A DNA stretch of 18,789 nucleotides from Gp6-AA40 sp050742535 (GCA_050742535.1 JBOGIQ010000087.1:1-18789); one strand, 5' to 3'. Shown: positions 7,158 through 12,861, numbered from the stretch's first letter. Numbers and translations are program-made. Notes: generated by a model from the sequence alone, not told the origin.

Positions 7158-7923
7158 GCAGAACCAGGCGTTGAGCGCGCTGCTCTTCCTCTACAGGGAC
7201 GTGCTCGGTACTGACATCGGTGACCTGGGCAAACGTCCCGAGAGCCAAATCCTCGACGCACGTTCCTATAGTGCTCAGCGTGAATGATGTCCGGTCGGTG
7301 CTCAACGCTTTGGACGGCGTCTCCTACGTCGTAGCGTCACTCTTGTACGGCGCCGGTCTCCGGCTTCAGGAGTGTCTCGACCTGCGGGTGAAGGACATCG
7401 ATTTCGACCGGCGCGAAATCGCCGTGCGGCGCGGAAAGCACAGAAGGACCGGCGAGTGATGCTTCCCGACACGATTCGCGAACGCGTGCAGGGGCACGGG
7501 CACCTCGCGGACGTGCATCGGACGCACGAACGGGACCTTGGCCGCGGGTCTCGGCCGTGTGGTGCTCCCCGACGCGCTCGAGCGAAAGTTTCCGAACGCT
7601 CCGATGGAGTGGCGATGGCAGTTGGTGTTTCCGGCGGCTCGCATCTGCCGGGACGTGCGTTTCGGTCCGCCGACGCGCTTTCATCTGCACGAGTCGGCAG
7701 TCCAGCGCGGGGTCACCGACGCGGCGCGCCGTGCCGGCGTCACGAAACGTGTGACACGCCACACATTCGGCATTCGTTCGCCACGCACCTTCTCGAGAGC
7801 GGCTCCGACATTCGAACGGTTCAGGAACTGCTTGGTCATGCCGACGTGAGCACGACGATGGTGTACACGCACGTACTGAACCGAGGCGGGCTGGGTGTGC
7901 GGAGCCCGATGGATCGCTTGTGA
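7143..7923 (+). pseudogene. intI: Integron integrase relic, 5'-truncated with about four frameshifts
   Basis: The plus strand reads, in successive frames: TQNQALSALLFLYRDVLG; then NVPRAKSSTHVPIVLSVNDV RSVLNALDG and SLLYGAGLRLQECLDLRVKD; then KDRRVMLPDTIRERVQ; then GLGRVVLPDALERKFPNA and LHESAVQRGVTDAARRAGVT; then HSFATHLLESGSDIRTVQEL LGHADVSTTMVYTHVLNRGG, ending RSPMDRL at 7923. The QNQALSALLFLYR block, the GRVVLPDALERKFPNA stretch and LHESAVQRG are hallmarks of IntI as opposed to XerC/D. Catalytic residues are still legible (Arg in GAGLRLQECL, HxxRH before SFATHLL, Tyr in YTHVLNRG), but frame changes near 7220, 7440, 7535 and 7765 make the gene dead. The N-terminal domain is gone, replaced by the hydrolase fragment. 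The relic lies beside a cassette array and has the same orientation as that array. Confidence 0.88.
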
Positions 7924-7947
7924 CACCGTTGGCTGCGGAGTCGCCGC

Positions 7948-8107
7948 AGCTAATACGTGTGCCCTCAGCCAACGGCCGACGGCAGCCCTGGGGTCGCGCG
8001 GTGGTAAGATGCGCCGCATCAACTGGATGGAGTCGATCGGCGCGATCGAGGCGCCGGCTGTTGGCTGCGGCGGTCATTGAAGCGGTCTACTCCATAAGTA
8101 GTTAGGC
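7948..8107 (+). other. Candidate attI or decayed first attC
   Basis: GTTAGGC at 8101-8107 is a perfect integron core site, preceded by an A-rich ATAAGTA as in some attI sites. Upstream, CAGCCAACGGCCG (7966-7978) pairs with CGGCTGTTGGCTG (8055-8067) with one mismatch, and AGCTAATA lies at 7948-7955. These could be the arms and left box of a decayed attC. However, 33 nt separate the right arm from the core, where the clear attC sites have 8-10 nt. I cannot decide between attI and a damaged attC. Either way this core is the left boundary of the DUF2059 cassette. Confidence 0.45.
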
Positions 8108-8142
8108 CTCCTCCACTTGAACGCAACTCGGAAGGAGTCAAC

Positions 8143-8691
8143 ATGCCCGGCAAGACGAGCATCGCGAAACGGAGTGAAGTCGCCATTGCGACACTTGGGC
8201 TGCTGGGCGTCATCATCACAGGGACTTTGTCCAACTGGGACAAGCTCTTCGGTACAGTTGTGGAGGCGAAATACAGTGGGTATCGACCTACTGGCACCTT
8301 CGAGACGGAATTGAGGTACTACTTCGAAGTAGCAGGAGTTCGCCAAGCGTCGGAGTCGATGCAAGCGCAATTGCTTGGGAGCATCAAGGCTGACCTCCTG
8401 GCGAAGAATCCAGATGATGCCGACGAGATCGCTTCCATTGTCGAGGCAGCTGCGAAGGAGGCTCCACAGCTAGATGACATCCTTCGGGACCTCGTGCCCG
8501 TGTACCAGAAACACTTCAGCCTTCAGGAGATTCAAGAGCTCAACAAGTTCTATTCGACAGAGCTGATGCAGGGCCTGGTTAGGAAAGTGCCTCTTCTTAA
8601 CCAGGACGCGGCGCCCATTCAGGTCAAGATGATGAATGAGTTTATGGAGCGCTTTCAGGCACGGCTAAATGACCGCCTGTCAAGACAATGA
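8143..8691 (+). CDS. Cassette-encoded membrane-anchored DUF2059-like protein
   Basis: A 182-residue protein. A strong ribosome binding site (GGAAGGAG) precedes the ATG at 8143 by 6 nt. The basic N-terminus MPGKTSIAKRSE is followed by one hydrophobic helix (VAIATLGLLGVIITGTL, residues about 13-29), so it is probably an inner-membrane-anchored protein with the rest outside the cytoplasm. The C-terminal half (LVPVYQKHFSLQEIQELNKF, YSTELMQGLVRKVPLL, then a Gln/Met-rich helix) resembles the DUF2059 helical domain, whose role is unknown. The open frame shows clean codon use and is visibly less GC-rich than the flanking chromosome, consistent with acquisition as a cassette. It lies 36 nt after a GTTAGGC core and 36 nt before an attC, and looks like the one intact plus-strand cassette gene. 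Function unknown. Confidence 0.78.
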   Translation: MPGKTSIAKRSEVAIATLGLLGVIITGTLSNWDKLFGTVVEAKYSGYRPTGTFETELRYYFEVAGVRQASESMQAQLLGSIKADLLAKNPDDADEIASIVEAAAKEAPQLDDILRDLVPVYQKHFSLQEIQELNKFYSTELMQGLVRKVPLLNQDAAPIQVKMMNEFMERFQARLNDRLSRQ

Positions 8692-8726
8692 TCGAATGTC
8701 CTGCGTTGGCGGCTGCGAAGATGGCA

Positions 8727-8837
8727 GCCTAACACCGCGATGAAGCCGACGCCCTTGGCGGCGCGCGCCGGCCGGCGGTCCCCACGCGGCCGTGGCATCG
8801 TGTGGCCGCGTGGCGCGGCTTATCGCGACCGTTAGTC
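8727..8837 (+). repeat. Integron attC site 1 (111 bp)
   Basis: Left box GCCTAAC (8727-8733), a 9-nt spacer ACCGCGATG, left arm AAGCCGACGCC. Right arm GGCGCGGCTT, a short spacer, right core GTTAGTC (8831-8837). The left arm equals the complement of the right arm except for one extra A (AAGCCG-A-CGCC), the extrahelical base that sets attC polarity. The interior holds a further perfect stem, CCACGCGGCC with GGCCGCGTGG. It closes the DUF2059 cassette. Confidence 0.88.
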
Positions 8838-8960
8838 GCGATAAACGCCGCACTGATCACCGATGGCAGCCTGGGTGATCGACTCTTGAGTGAACGATGC
8901 CCGCGATTGCGGTGATGACCGATACCACCGTTTCAGCGGATATAACGGCATTCTCTTCGG
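8831..8960 (+). repeat. Repeat X, copy 1 (about 130 bp)
   Basis: The repeat begins at the attC-1 core (GTTAGTCGCGATAAACGCCG) and runs to about 8960. It matches 9806-9934 with about five substitutions and a small indel. It contains GATCACC...GGTGATC (an inverted repeat with an 11-nt loop) and CCGC/GCGG. Its first bases recur at 5399-5425. No convincing gene lies within it. Since it starts at a recombination core each time, it looks like a shared cassette beginning. Confidence 0.75.
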
Positions 8961-9184
8961 GTCGTCGTTGTCGAGATTAAACATGGCCGACCGAGTCGAC
9001 ACTTTCTTGATGCGGCCGTGGCGCAATTGCGCGAATACCTGACCGCGGCGAACGCGGAAACCGGAATACTCTGTCTCTGGTCCAGCCGCGGCAATTCCAT
9101 GACGAGGTCTCGAAGCTGGCTCTCGACGACGGCATGCGGACGATCTGGGTTATCGGTGCAACGGTCAACGGTGGCTCTGCCTAA
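8961..9184 (+). pseudogene. Cassette gene remnant with a VVVVEIK motif
   Basis: After repeat X a plus frame reads VVVVEIKHGRPSRHFLDAAV AQLREYLTAANAETG, then near 9065 the sensible frame shifts to LVQPRQFHDEVSKLALDDGM RTIWVIGATVNGGSA. It stops with TAA at 9182-9184, inside the attC-2 left box, as is common for cassette genes. The beginning is missing, with repeat X in its place. An E-x-K after a hydrophobic strand followed by a QLREYL helix resembles the core of PD-(D/E)xK nuclease-like folds, but this is only suggestive. Both the missing start and the frame change argue that it is dead. Confidence 0.5.
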
Positions 9185-9251
9185 CCTCCGGTTGCAGCCG
9201 ACGGCGGCCGGCGCGATCATGAGCCGCCGCGGCTGAAGCGGCACGTTAGAC
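9179..9251 (+). repeat. Integron attC site 2 (73 bp)
   Basis: Left box GCCTAAC (9179-9185), 9-nt spacer CTCCGGTTG, left arm CAGCCGACGGCGG. Loop of about 16 nt. Right arm CCGCCGCGGCTG, spacer AAGCGGCAC, right core GTTAGAC (9245-9251). The arms pair perfectly apart from one extrahelical A at the same place as in attC-1. This is the shortest and most regular attC here. It contains the stop codon of the preceding remnant. Confidence 0.9.
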
Positions 9252-9258
9252 AGCGGTA

Positions 9259-9453
9259 TCAAATCGAACCTGGTTCGGGGACTCCGAGATTCCGGCAAAT
9301 CTTGTTGGCGAGGAGGTTGGGGATCTCCGTGTGGCGGGGGATGGCTTCGACGGCACCCGTGGCCGGGTTCGTCCACAATGAATGCGAGCCGCCTTCGCGC
9401 TTGAGCACGCATCCGTGCTGGCGCAGGTGACGGAGCAACGAGCTCCGTTTCAC
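9259..9453 (-). CDS. hicA: HicA mRNA interferase toxin
   Basis: A protein of 64 residues, MKRSSLLRHLRQHGC... with the HicA signature REGGSHSLWTNP, which holds the catalytic histidine of the dsRBD-like fold, and the tail AIPRHTEIPNLLANKICRNL. HicA degrades mRNA when not bound by HicB. The start is GTG 9453, overlapping the hicB stop in GTGA, so translation is coupled. The gene ends 8 nt from the attC-2 core, so the pair fits tightly inside one cassette but reads against cassette direction. This implies a promoter of its own. Confidence 0.93.
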   Translation of the reverse strand: MKRSSLLRHLRQHGCVLKREGGSHSLWTNPATGAVEAIPRHTEIPNLLANKICRNLGVPEPGSI

Positions 9454-9665
9454 CGGACGGTAACCGTTTCGCGCTCGGCGTCCGGCGGGACGCCCCGTAG
9501 GCCGTCCTCGCGGCGATCATCGAGGATCAAGCCAATGGCTTCGACAAGGCTGGCCCGTGCCTCGTCTTTGGTTCGGCCCTGTCCATTGGCGCCAGGAATT
9601 TCGGGGCAATACGCAATCACCCAGTCCCCGTCTCGTTCGAAGACTGCCGTAAATTCGTTATGCAT
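9450..9665 (-). CDS. hicB: HicB-family antitoxin (short form)
   Basis: A 71-residue protein, MHNEFTAVFERDGDWVIAYC PEIPGANGQGRTKDEARASL..., the partially degraded RNase-H-like HicB domain that sequesters HicA. Many HicB proteins add a C-terminal DNA-binding domain; this one has none, so any autoregulation would need another mechanism. ATG 9665 is preceded by a modest GAGG. The 39-nt stretch up to the attC-3 left box must hold the promoter; GATAAG is a possible -10 but no convincing -35 is seen. In this pair the antitoxin gene comes first. Confidence 0.92.
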   Translation of the reverse strand: MHNEFTAVFERDGDWVIAYCPEIPGANGQGRTKDEARASLVEAIGLILDDRREDGLRGVPPDAERETVTVR

Positions 9666-9704
9666 CGGGACCTCAAGGGTACCTTATCGTCGTCGGGGCC
9701 CGCT

Positions 9705-9812
9705 GTCTAACACGCCGCTGCACCTGCCGGCACCGGGCCGCGCTCACGCGCCCCTCGCGCGCGGCGCTATCGTTGACGCGAGCGTGCCGCAGGTGAGCCG
9801 TAAACGTTAGTC
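9705..9812 (+). repeat. Integron attC site 3 (108 bp)
   Basis: Left box GTCTAAC (9705-9711), 9-nt spacer ACGCCGCTG, left arm CACCTGCCGGCAC. Right arm GTGCCGCAGGTG, spacer AGCCGTAAAC, right core GTTAGTC (9806-9812). The arms pair perfectly except for one extra C in the left arm (CACCTG-C-CGGCAC), again at the attC extrahelical position. It closes the HicBA cassette and is followed by repeat X copy 2. Confidence 0.88.
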
Positions 9813-9934
9813 GCGCTAAACGCCGGACTGATCACCGATGGCAGCCAGGGTGATCGACTCTTGAGTGAACGATGCCCGCGATTGCGGTGATGACCAATAC
9901 CACCGTTTCAGCGGATATAGCGGCATTCTCTCGG
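9806..9934 (+). repeat. Repeat X, copy 2 (about 129 bp)
   Basis: Starts at the attC-3 core and matches 8831-8960 at roughly 95 percent by eye. The CATTCTC at its right end is where it joins repeat Y. Here no gene remnant follows; the sequence continues into a terminator-bearing repeat at the end of the M56 operon. It marks the right limit of recognisable integron sequence. Confidence 0.75.
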
Positions 9935-10036
9935 GTGAATGAAAAAGGGCACGAGAACGATTCCGTTCTTCGCGCCCTTCGCGAACTTCGCGGTCTTCGT
10001 GGTTTCGTCGGGACGGCTGTCGGAGCTCAGCCGACG
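9920..10036 (-). repeat. Repeat Y, copy 1: 3'-end repeat of the M56 operon
   Basis: About 117 bp, nearly identical to 12862-12983. Read on the minus strand it comprises GTCGGCTGAGCTCCGAC (a small hairpin), then degenerate tandem units of the CGAAGACCGCGAAG type, then the intrinsic terminator. It lies 43 nt beyond the stop of the M56 gene, as if copied as a transcription-end module. Confidence 0.8.
9942..9977 (-). terminator. Intrinsic terminator of the blaI-M56 operon
   Basis: On the minus strand a stem GGGCGCGAAGAACG / CGTTCTCGTGCCC (9947-9977, one G-T pair and a one-base bulge) is followed by five T residues (9946-9942). It stands 102 nt downstream of the M56 stop, the position expected for the end of this operon. 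Confidence 0.75.
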
Positions 10037-10078
10037 CTGGTCGTTCGATTCCTCAGCGAATCCCTGGACGTCACGGGT

Positions 10079-11896
10079 TCAATTCTCGGTAGGACGTTCA
10101 ACATTGTCGATAACGATGAACTCAAGCGATCCGCGGGCAGGTTGCAACTTGAGCCCGAGTTGTTCCTGCACGGCGACAAAGATGCCGCCTCCATCGGGAC
10201 CCGGACCACCGCTTCCACCCGGCGGAGTATTGAGCTCTGGGAATCGAACATCAAAATCGAAACCGCCACTCAAGCCGGTTCTGTCCAGGACTGGTCTGTC
10301 GCTAAACAGCGACAGCATGCGTGCGAGCGCGCTCAGGGTTTGGCCGCGACCAATGATGGCGCCGCCCACTTCACGCGCGCATCTCTGTGGCTCGCCAGGT
10401 GCAGGCGGAGGAATAACTTCGCCTGCGGCTTCCACCGCTTCGCAATCAATGGATGCCTTCTTCAGTTGCGGACCGAGGCGACCATCCTCGCGCGCGGTCG
10501 CGAGAGCGTATATCGGTAATTCTCGCATTTCTGTGTGGACGACTAGCTTGAATCGATTCGCCAAGAGCGCGCGAAGCATAGCCGGGACCTGATTTACCTT
10601 CGCGCCGTCCGGAAGCGTCGCCATGATGTCGAACCGCTCACCACCCACGAGCAAGAAGGAAACGCTTGCCGTCCCGATCCATCCTGGCCCACCAAGCACT
10701 CGATCCGCGGGAATCCCATACGCATCGGCGATCACCCGCCGGAGCGATTGGTTTGTCGCGATGAAGATACGCCCTTTCGTTCCCCGAAAGCCTCCGGGCG
10801 TGCCAGACCTGTTGACTCTGACTGACGCGACGTCGAACTTCACCGGCGCCGCGCTTTGAGAGCTTTGCGGGACCGCCACGGCACGGAGAGGCGCGACGGC
10901 CATGCTCAACAGGACGGCAGCTATCGCGGCCGTGGCGATGCACAGTGATCCCGCAGGCCCGCGGGCCTGTCGTCCATCCAGCAGCGTTGCCACGCGTGCA
11001 GAGAGATCGCCGCGATTGGCCATCGCCAGCACCGAGTCTGTCCTTTTCGACGCAAGTCGCTCGGCAAGCGTCACCAGCTGGTCGGCGTACGCCTCGGGCT
11101 GCGCGCTATGCAGAACAGCGTCGTCGCACGCTCTCTCCGCCTCGAGGCGAAGTCGGCGCCATGCCAGCCACACCAGTGGATGGAACCAGTAGAGCGCGCA
11201 CACCACCCGGGCGACACACATCATCAACCAGTCCCCGCGCCGGATGTGTTCCACCTCGTGAACGATGGCACGCCGGAGATCCTCCGGATTCCACGCCTTC
11301 GCATCTCGCGGAAGGATGATCGCCGGGCGAACCACTCCACACGTCATCGGCCCAACGACGGCTTCGTCCAGCAGCAGCTGAATTCCGGCGCGCACTCCTT
11401 GAACTGCCGCAATTTCGTCCACAACGGCCTGCGCGGGACGCCACGGCACGCCGCTGCGGCGCACGCGGAGAACGCGTATCAACCCCCCGCCCATCGGCAC
11501 GAGTACAAGCGTCACCCCCGTGAGCCAGACCACCACGGCGAGCATCGAGGGCGACAGTAACGAGCCAATCGCAGAGCTTGCGAGGCGCCCCCGGTTGTCG
11601 GCAGCTTGCCAGGCGGTCGCGTCCGGCGGCGGCGGGATGACGAGGCCGGCGATCGCAACCTGACGTGAAGTCGGGACACTCACGTGACGCGGAGAGATGG
11701 CGACGGACAGCAGGGGTAGCGCCAACAACACGATGAAGGCTGTCGCAAGCACGAGGTGCCGGATAGACGCCCGACTGCGGCGGGTGATGCGTGCCATCGT
11801 TAACGCGCCCGCGGACACGAGCGTCGCCTTGACGATCACCAAGAGGACCAGCGAACTGCTAATCGCGATCGCAATCTCACCAACGAGGCGCATCAT
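10079..11896 (-). CDS. BlaR1-like M56 metallopeptidase with C-terminal TIGR03435-type domain
   Basis: A 605-residue membrane protein. Transmembrane helices lie near residues 5-30, 48-67 and 112-140, with another at about 315-335. The cytoplasmic zinc protease domain carries H213-EVE-H217 (AIVHEVEHIRRGDW) and the downstream ligand block LEAERACDDAVL. In BlaR1/MecR1 this domain leads to BlaI cleavage when the external sensor is triggered. The penicillin-binding sensor is replaced by a C-terminal domain beginning KFDVASVRVNRSG, with ILPRDAK and LGGPGWIG blocks, LRALLANRFKLVVHTE, RPVLDRTGLSGGFDFDV and QLGLKLQPARG. This is the 'soil-associated' TIGR03435 type common in acidobacteria, and its ligand is unknown. 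The start overlaps the blaI stop by 4 nt (ATGA). The pair is a likely two-gene signalling unit. Confidence 0.92.
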   Translation of the reverse strand: MMRLVGEIAIAISSSLVLLVIVKATLVSAGALTMARITRRSRASIRHLVLATAFIVLLALPLLSVAISPRHVSVPTSRQVAIAGLVIPPPPDATAWQAADNRGRLASSAIGSLLSPSMLAVVVWLTGVTLVLVPMGGGLIRVLRVRRSGVPWRPAQAVVDEIAAVQGVRAGIQLLLDEAVVGPMTCGVVRPAIILPRDAKAWNPEDLRRAIVHEVEHIRRGDWLMMCVARVVCALYWFHPLVWLAWRRLRLEAERACDDAVLHSAQPEAYADQLVTLAERLASKRTDSVLAMANRGDLSARVATLLDGRQARGPAGSLCIATAAIAAVLLSMAVAPLRAVAVPQSSQSAAPVKFDVASVRVNRSGTPGGFRGTKGRIFIATNQSLRRVIADAYGIPADRVLGGPGWIGTASVSFLLVGGERFDIMATLPDGAKVNQVPAMLRALLANRFKLVVHTEMRELPIYALATAREDGRLGPQLKKASIDCEAVEAAGEVIPPPAPGEPQRCAREVGGAIIGRGQTLSALARMLSLFSDRPVLDRTGLSGGFDFDVRFPELNTPPGGSGGPGPDGGGIFVAVQEQLGLKLQPARGSLEFIVIDNVERPTEN

Positions 11897-12288
11897 GAGT
11901 GCCTCCGTTGCTTGCGGACCCGATCGATTTCGCCCCTCAGCGCGTTGAGGTCATCGTCTGCCCATGACTCGTCTCTCACGAGCGCGGTCATCATGTCGCG
12001 CAGCGACCCGCCGAAGAACGTCTGCAGGTATTGACGGAGTGCGGCCCGTTTTGCGGCGACAGGCGAGGTCGTCGCCGAGTACACGTTTCGGGCGTTCTCT
12101 TGTTCGTGTCGCAGGTAGCCCTTTTTCTCGAGGCGGGCCAGCATGACCCTGACGGCTGAGTGGGAAGGCGGATTCGTCAAGCGTTCGCGGATCTCTTCAG
12201 CAAACGCGCGGTTCTTGAGCGCGAATACAGCGTTCATGATTTCGCGCTCGCGACGCGAGAGGCGATCGGCTGCTCGTAGTGTCGGCAT
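11893..12288 (-). CDS. blaI: BlaI/MecI/CopY-family transcriptional repressor
   Basis: A protein of 131 residues. The N-terminal winged helix reads LSRREREIMNAVFALKNRAF, SHSAVRVMLARLEKKGYLRH and ENARNVYSA, typical of BlaI. The C-terminal helices (LRQYLQTFFGGSLRDMMTAL VRDESW) form the dimerisation part. Such repressors bind palindromes in their own promoter and are inactivated by proteolysis by the cognate M56 partner, which is encoded next with a 4-nt overlap. ATG 12288 is fixed because an in-frame TGA sits directly before it. That TGA also ends a three-codon upstream frame. The regulated targets beyond this operon are not visible here. Confidence 0.93.
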   Translation of the reverse strand: MPTLRAADRLSRREREIMNAVFALKNRAFAEEIRERLTNPPSHSAVRVMLARLEKKGYLRHEQENARNVYSATTSPVAAKRAALRQYLQTFFGGSLRDMMTALVRDESWADDDLNALRGEIDRVRKQRRHS

Positions 12289-12300
12289 TCAGCTGTCCAT
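12289..12300 (-). other. Possible 3-codon upstream reading frame before blaI
   Basis: ATG GAC AGC TGA is followed at once by the blaI ATG (TGAATG). The good Shine-Dalgarno sequence (GGAGG) lies 2-3 nt upstream of this small frame's ATG, whereas it is about 15 nt from the blaI ATG. BlaI may therefore be translated by reinitiation after a Met-Asp-Ser leader, or the ribosome may simply use the distant site. Confidence 0.3.
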
Positions 12301-12315
12301 GCCTCCACGGCATAA

Positions 12316-12363
12316 AGCGACAAACGTCGCTAGAGTGTATGAGCGACACCTGTCGCTTGTCAA
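12316..12363 (-). promoter_or_regulatory. blaI-M56 promoter with two palindromic operators
   Basis: On the minus strand TTGACA (12363-12358) and TACACT (12339-12334) are separated by 18 nt, a good sigma-70-type promoter. Two 16-bp perfect palindromes share the half-site AGCGAC: AGCGACACCTGTCGCT (12342-12357) fills the spacer, and AGCGACAAACGTCGCT (12316-12331) covers the expected start of transcription. Their centres are 26 bp apart. This is the layout expected for autoregulation by a BlaI-type dimer, and the half-site differs from the TACA/TGTA of staphylococcal BlaI. Confidence 0.82.
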
Positions 12364-12371
12364 CACCGGTC

Positions 12372-12861
12372 ACGCAGCTGTGGTGCCGCTCTCATGGCAG
12401 CAAAGCGTGACGAACGGGGCGGCTAGGAGCGCAGTTTTCGATTTGCTGTAGCGGCGGTTCGCGATTCCGGCTGTCGACGCGAAGGCCCCGTTTATCTACC
12501 GAGCTGGTTGCGACCCCGCACCCTCGTGGTGCGCCGGCATCGCGTGTTACGGTCGTCGCTGATCGCGACGCTCGAAGGGATCGTCGACACTGATCACCTG
12601 GGTCTCACCACGCGGCCAACGGTGTGGCCGTCGCCAGGGCCAGACGCGGCGGCAGGTGTCTCGCGCAGCCGGCCGACTCGGTCGCCGGGGCCGGATGCGG
12701 CGGCCGCAGATGGGTGACGCCGATCGCACGACAGCAACACGTGTCGATCTCGAACGTCACGATCGCCGACTATGCCAGTCGAACCTCCGCGGGCGTGCCG
12801 AGCGGCCGGCGGAGCCGAGATACCTGCTGACGCGGCCTGGCCGAAATCACTCTGCGCTCAT
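12372..12861. other. No gene recognised; small GC-rich direct repeat
   Basis: About 490 bp upstream of the blaI promoter. All open frames are short, of biased composition and unlike known proteins. A 24-bp sequence beginning GTCGCCAGGGCCAGACGC at 12630 recurs at 12681 with three substitutions (51-bp offset). Nothing else is supported; it could be eroded coding sequence or a spacer. Confidence 0.5.

Larger units (their letters stand above)
7143..9812 (+). mobile_element. Degraded chromosomal integron: intI relic plus cassette array
   Basis: The element comprises the intI relic, a GTTAGGC junction at 8101-8107, and three cassettes each ending in an attC (8727-8837, 9179-9251, 9705-9812). The cassettes carry a DUF2059-like membrane protein, a gene remnant whose stop lies in the attC, and a reversed HicB/HicA pair. 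All attC sites point left to right with the extrahelical base in the left arm, so the array runs rightward away from intI. Integron cassettes normally diverge from intI, whereas here intI has the same direction as the array. Related debris to the left (TIR remnant, half attC, HepT/MntA) suggests the element was once larger. Confidence 0.78.

Noticed and set aside
6266..7923. One integrase gene interrupted by an insertion
   Set aside because: The N-terminal piece continues into a GVRRLGVRLGNWLT block not found in IntI, and the downstream piece has IntI-specific blocks. They come from two different recombinases, and no insertion-sequence ends flank the hydrolase piece.
7929..7950. Hairpin after intI (GCTGCGG/CCGCAGC) as an intrinsic terminator
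   Set aside because: It has a good stem but no T tract on either strand.
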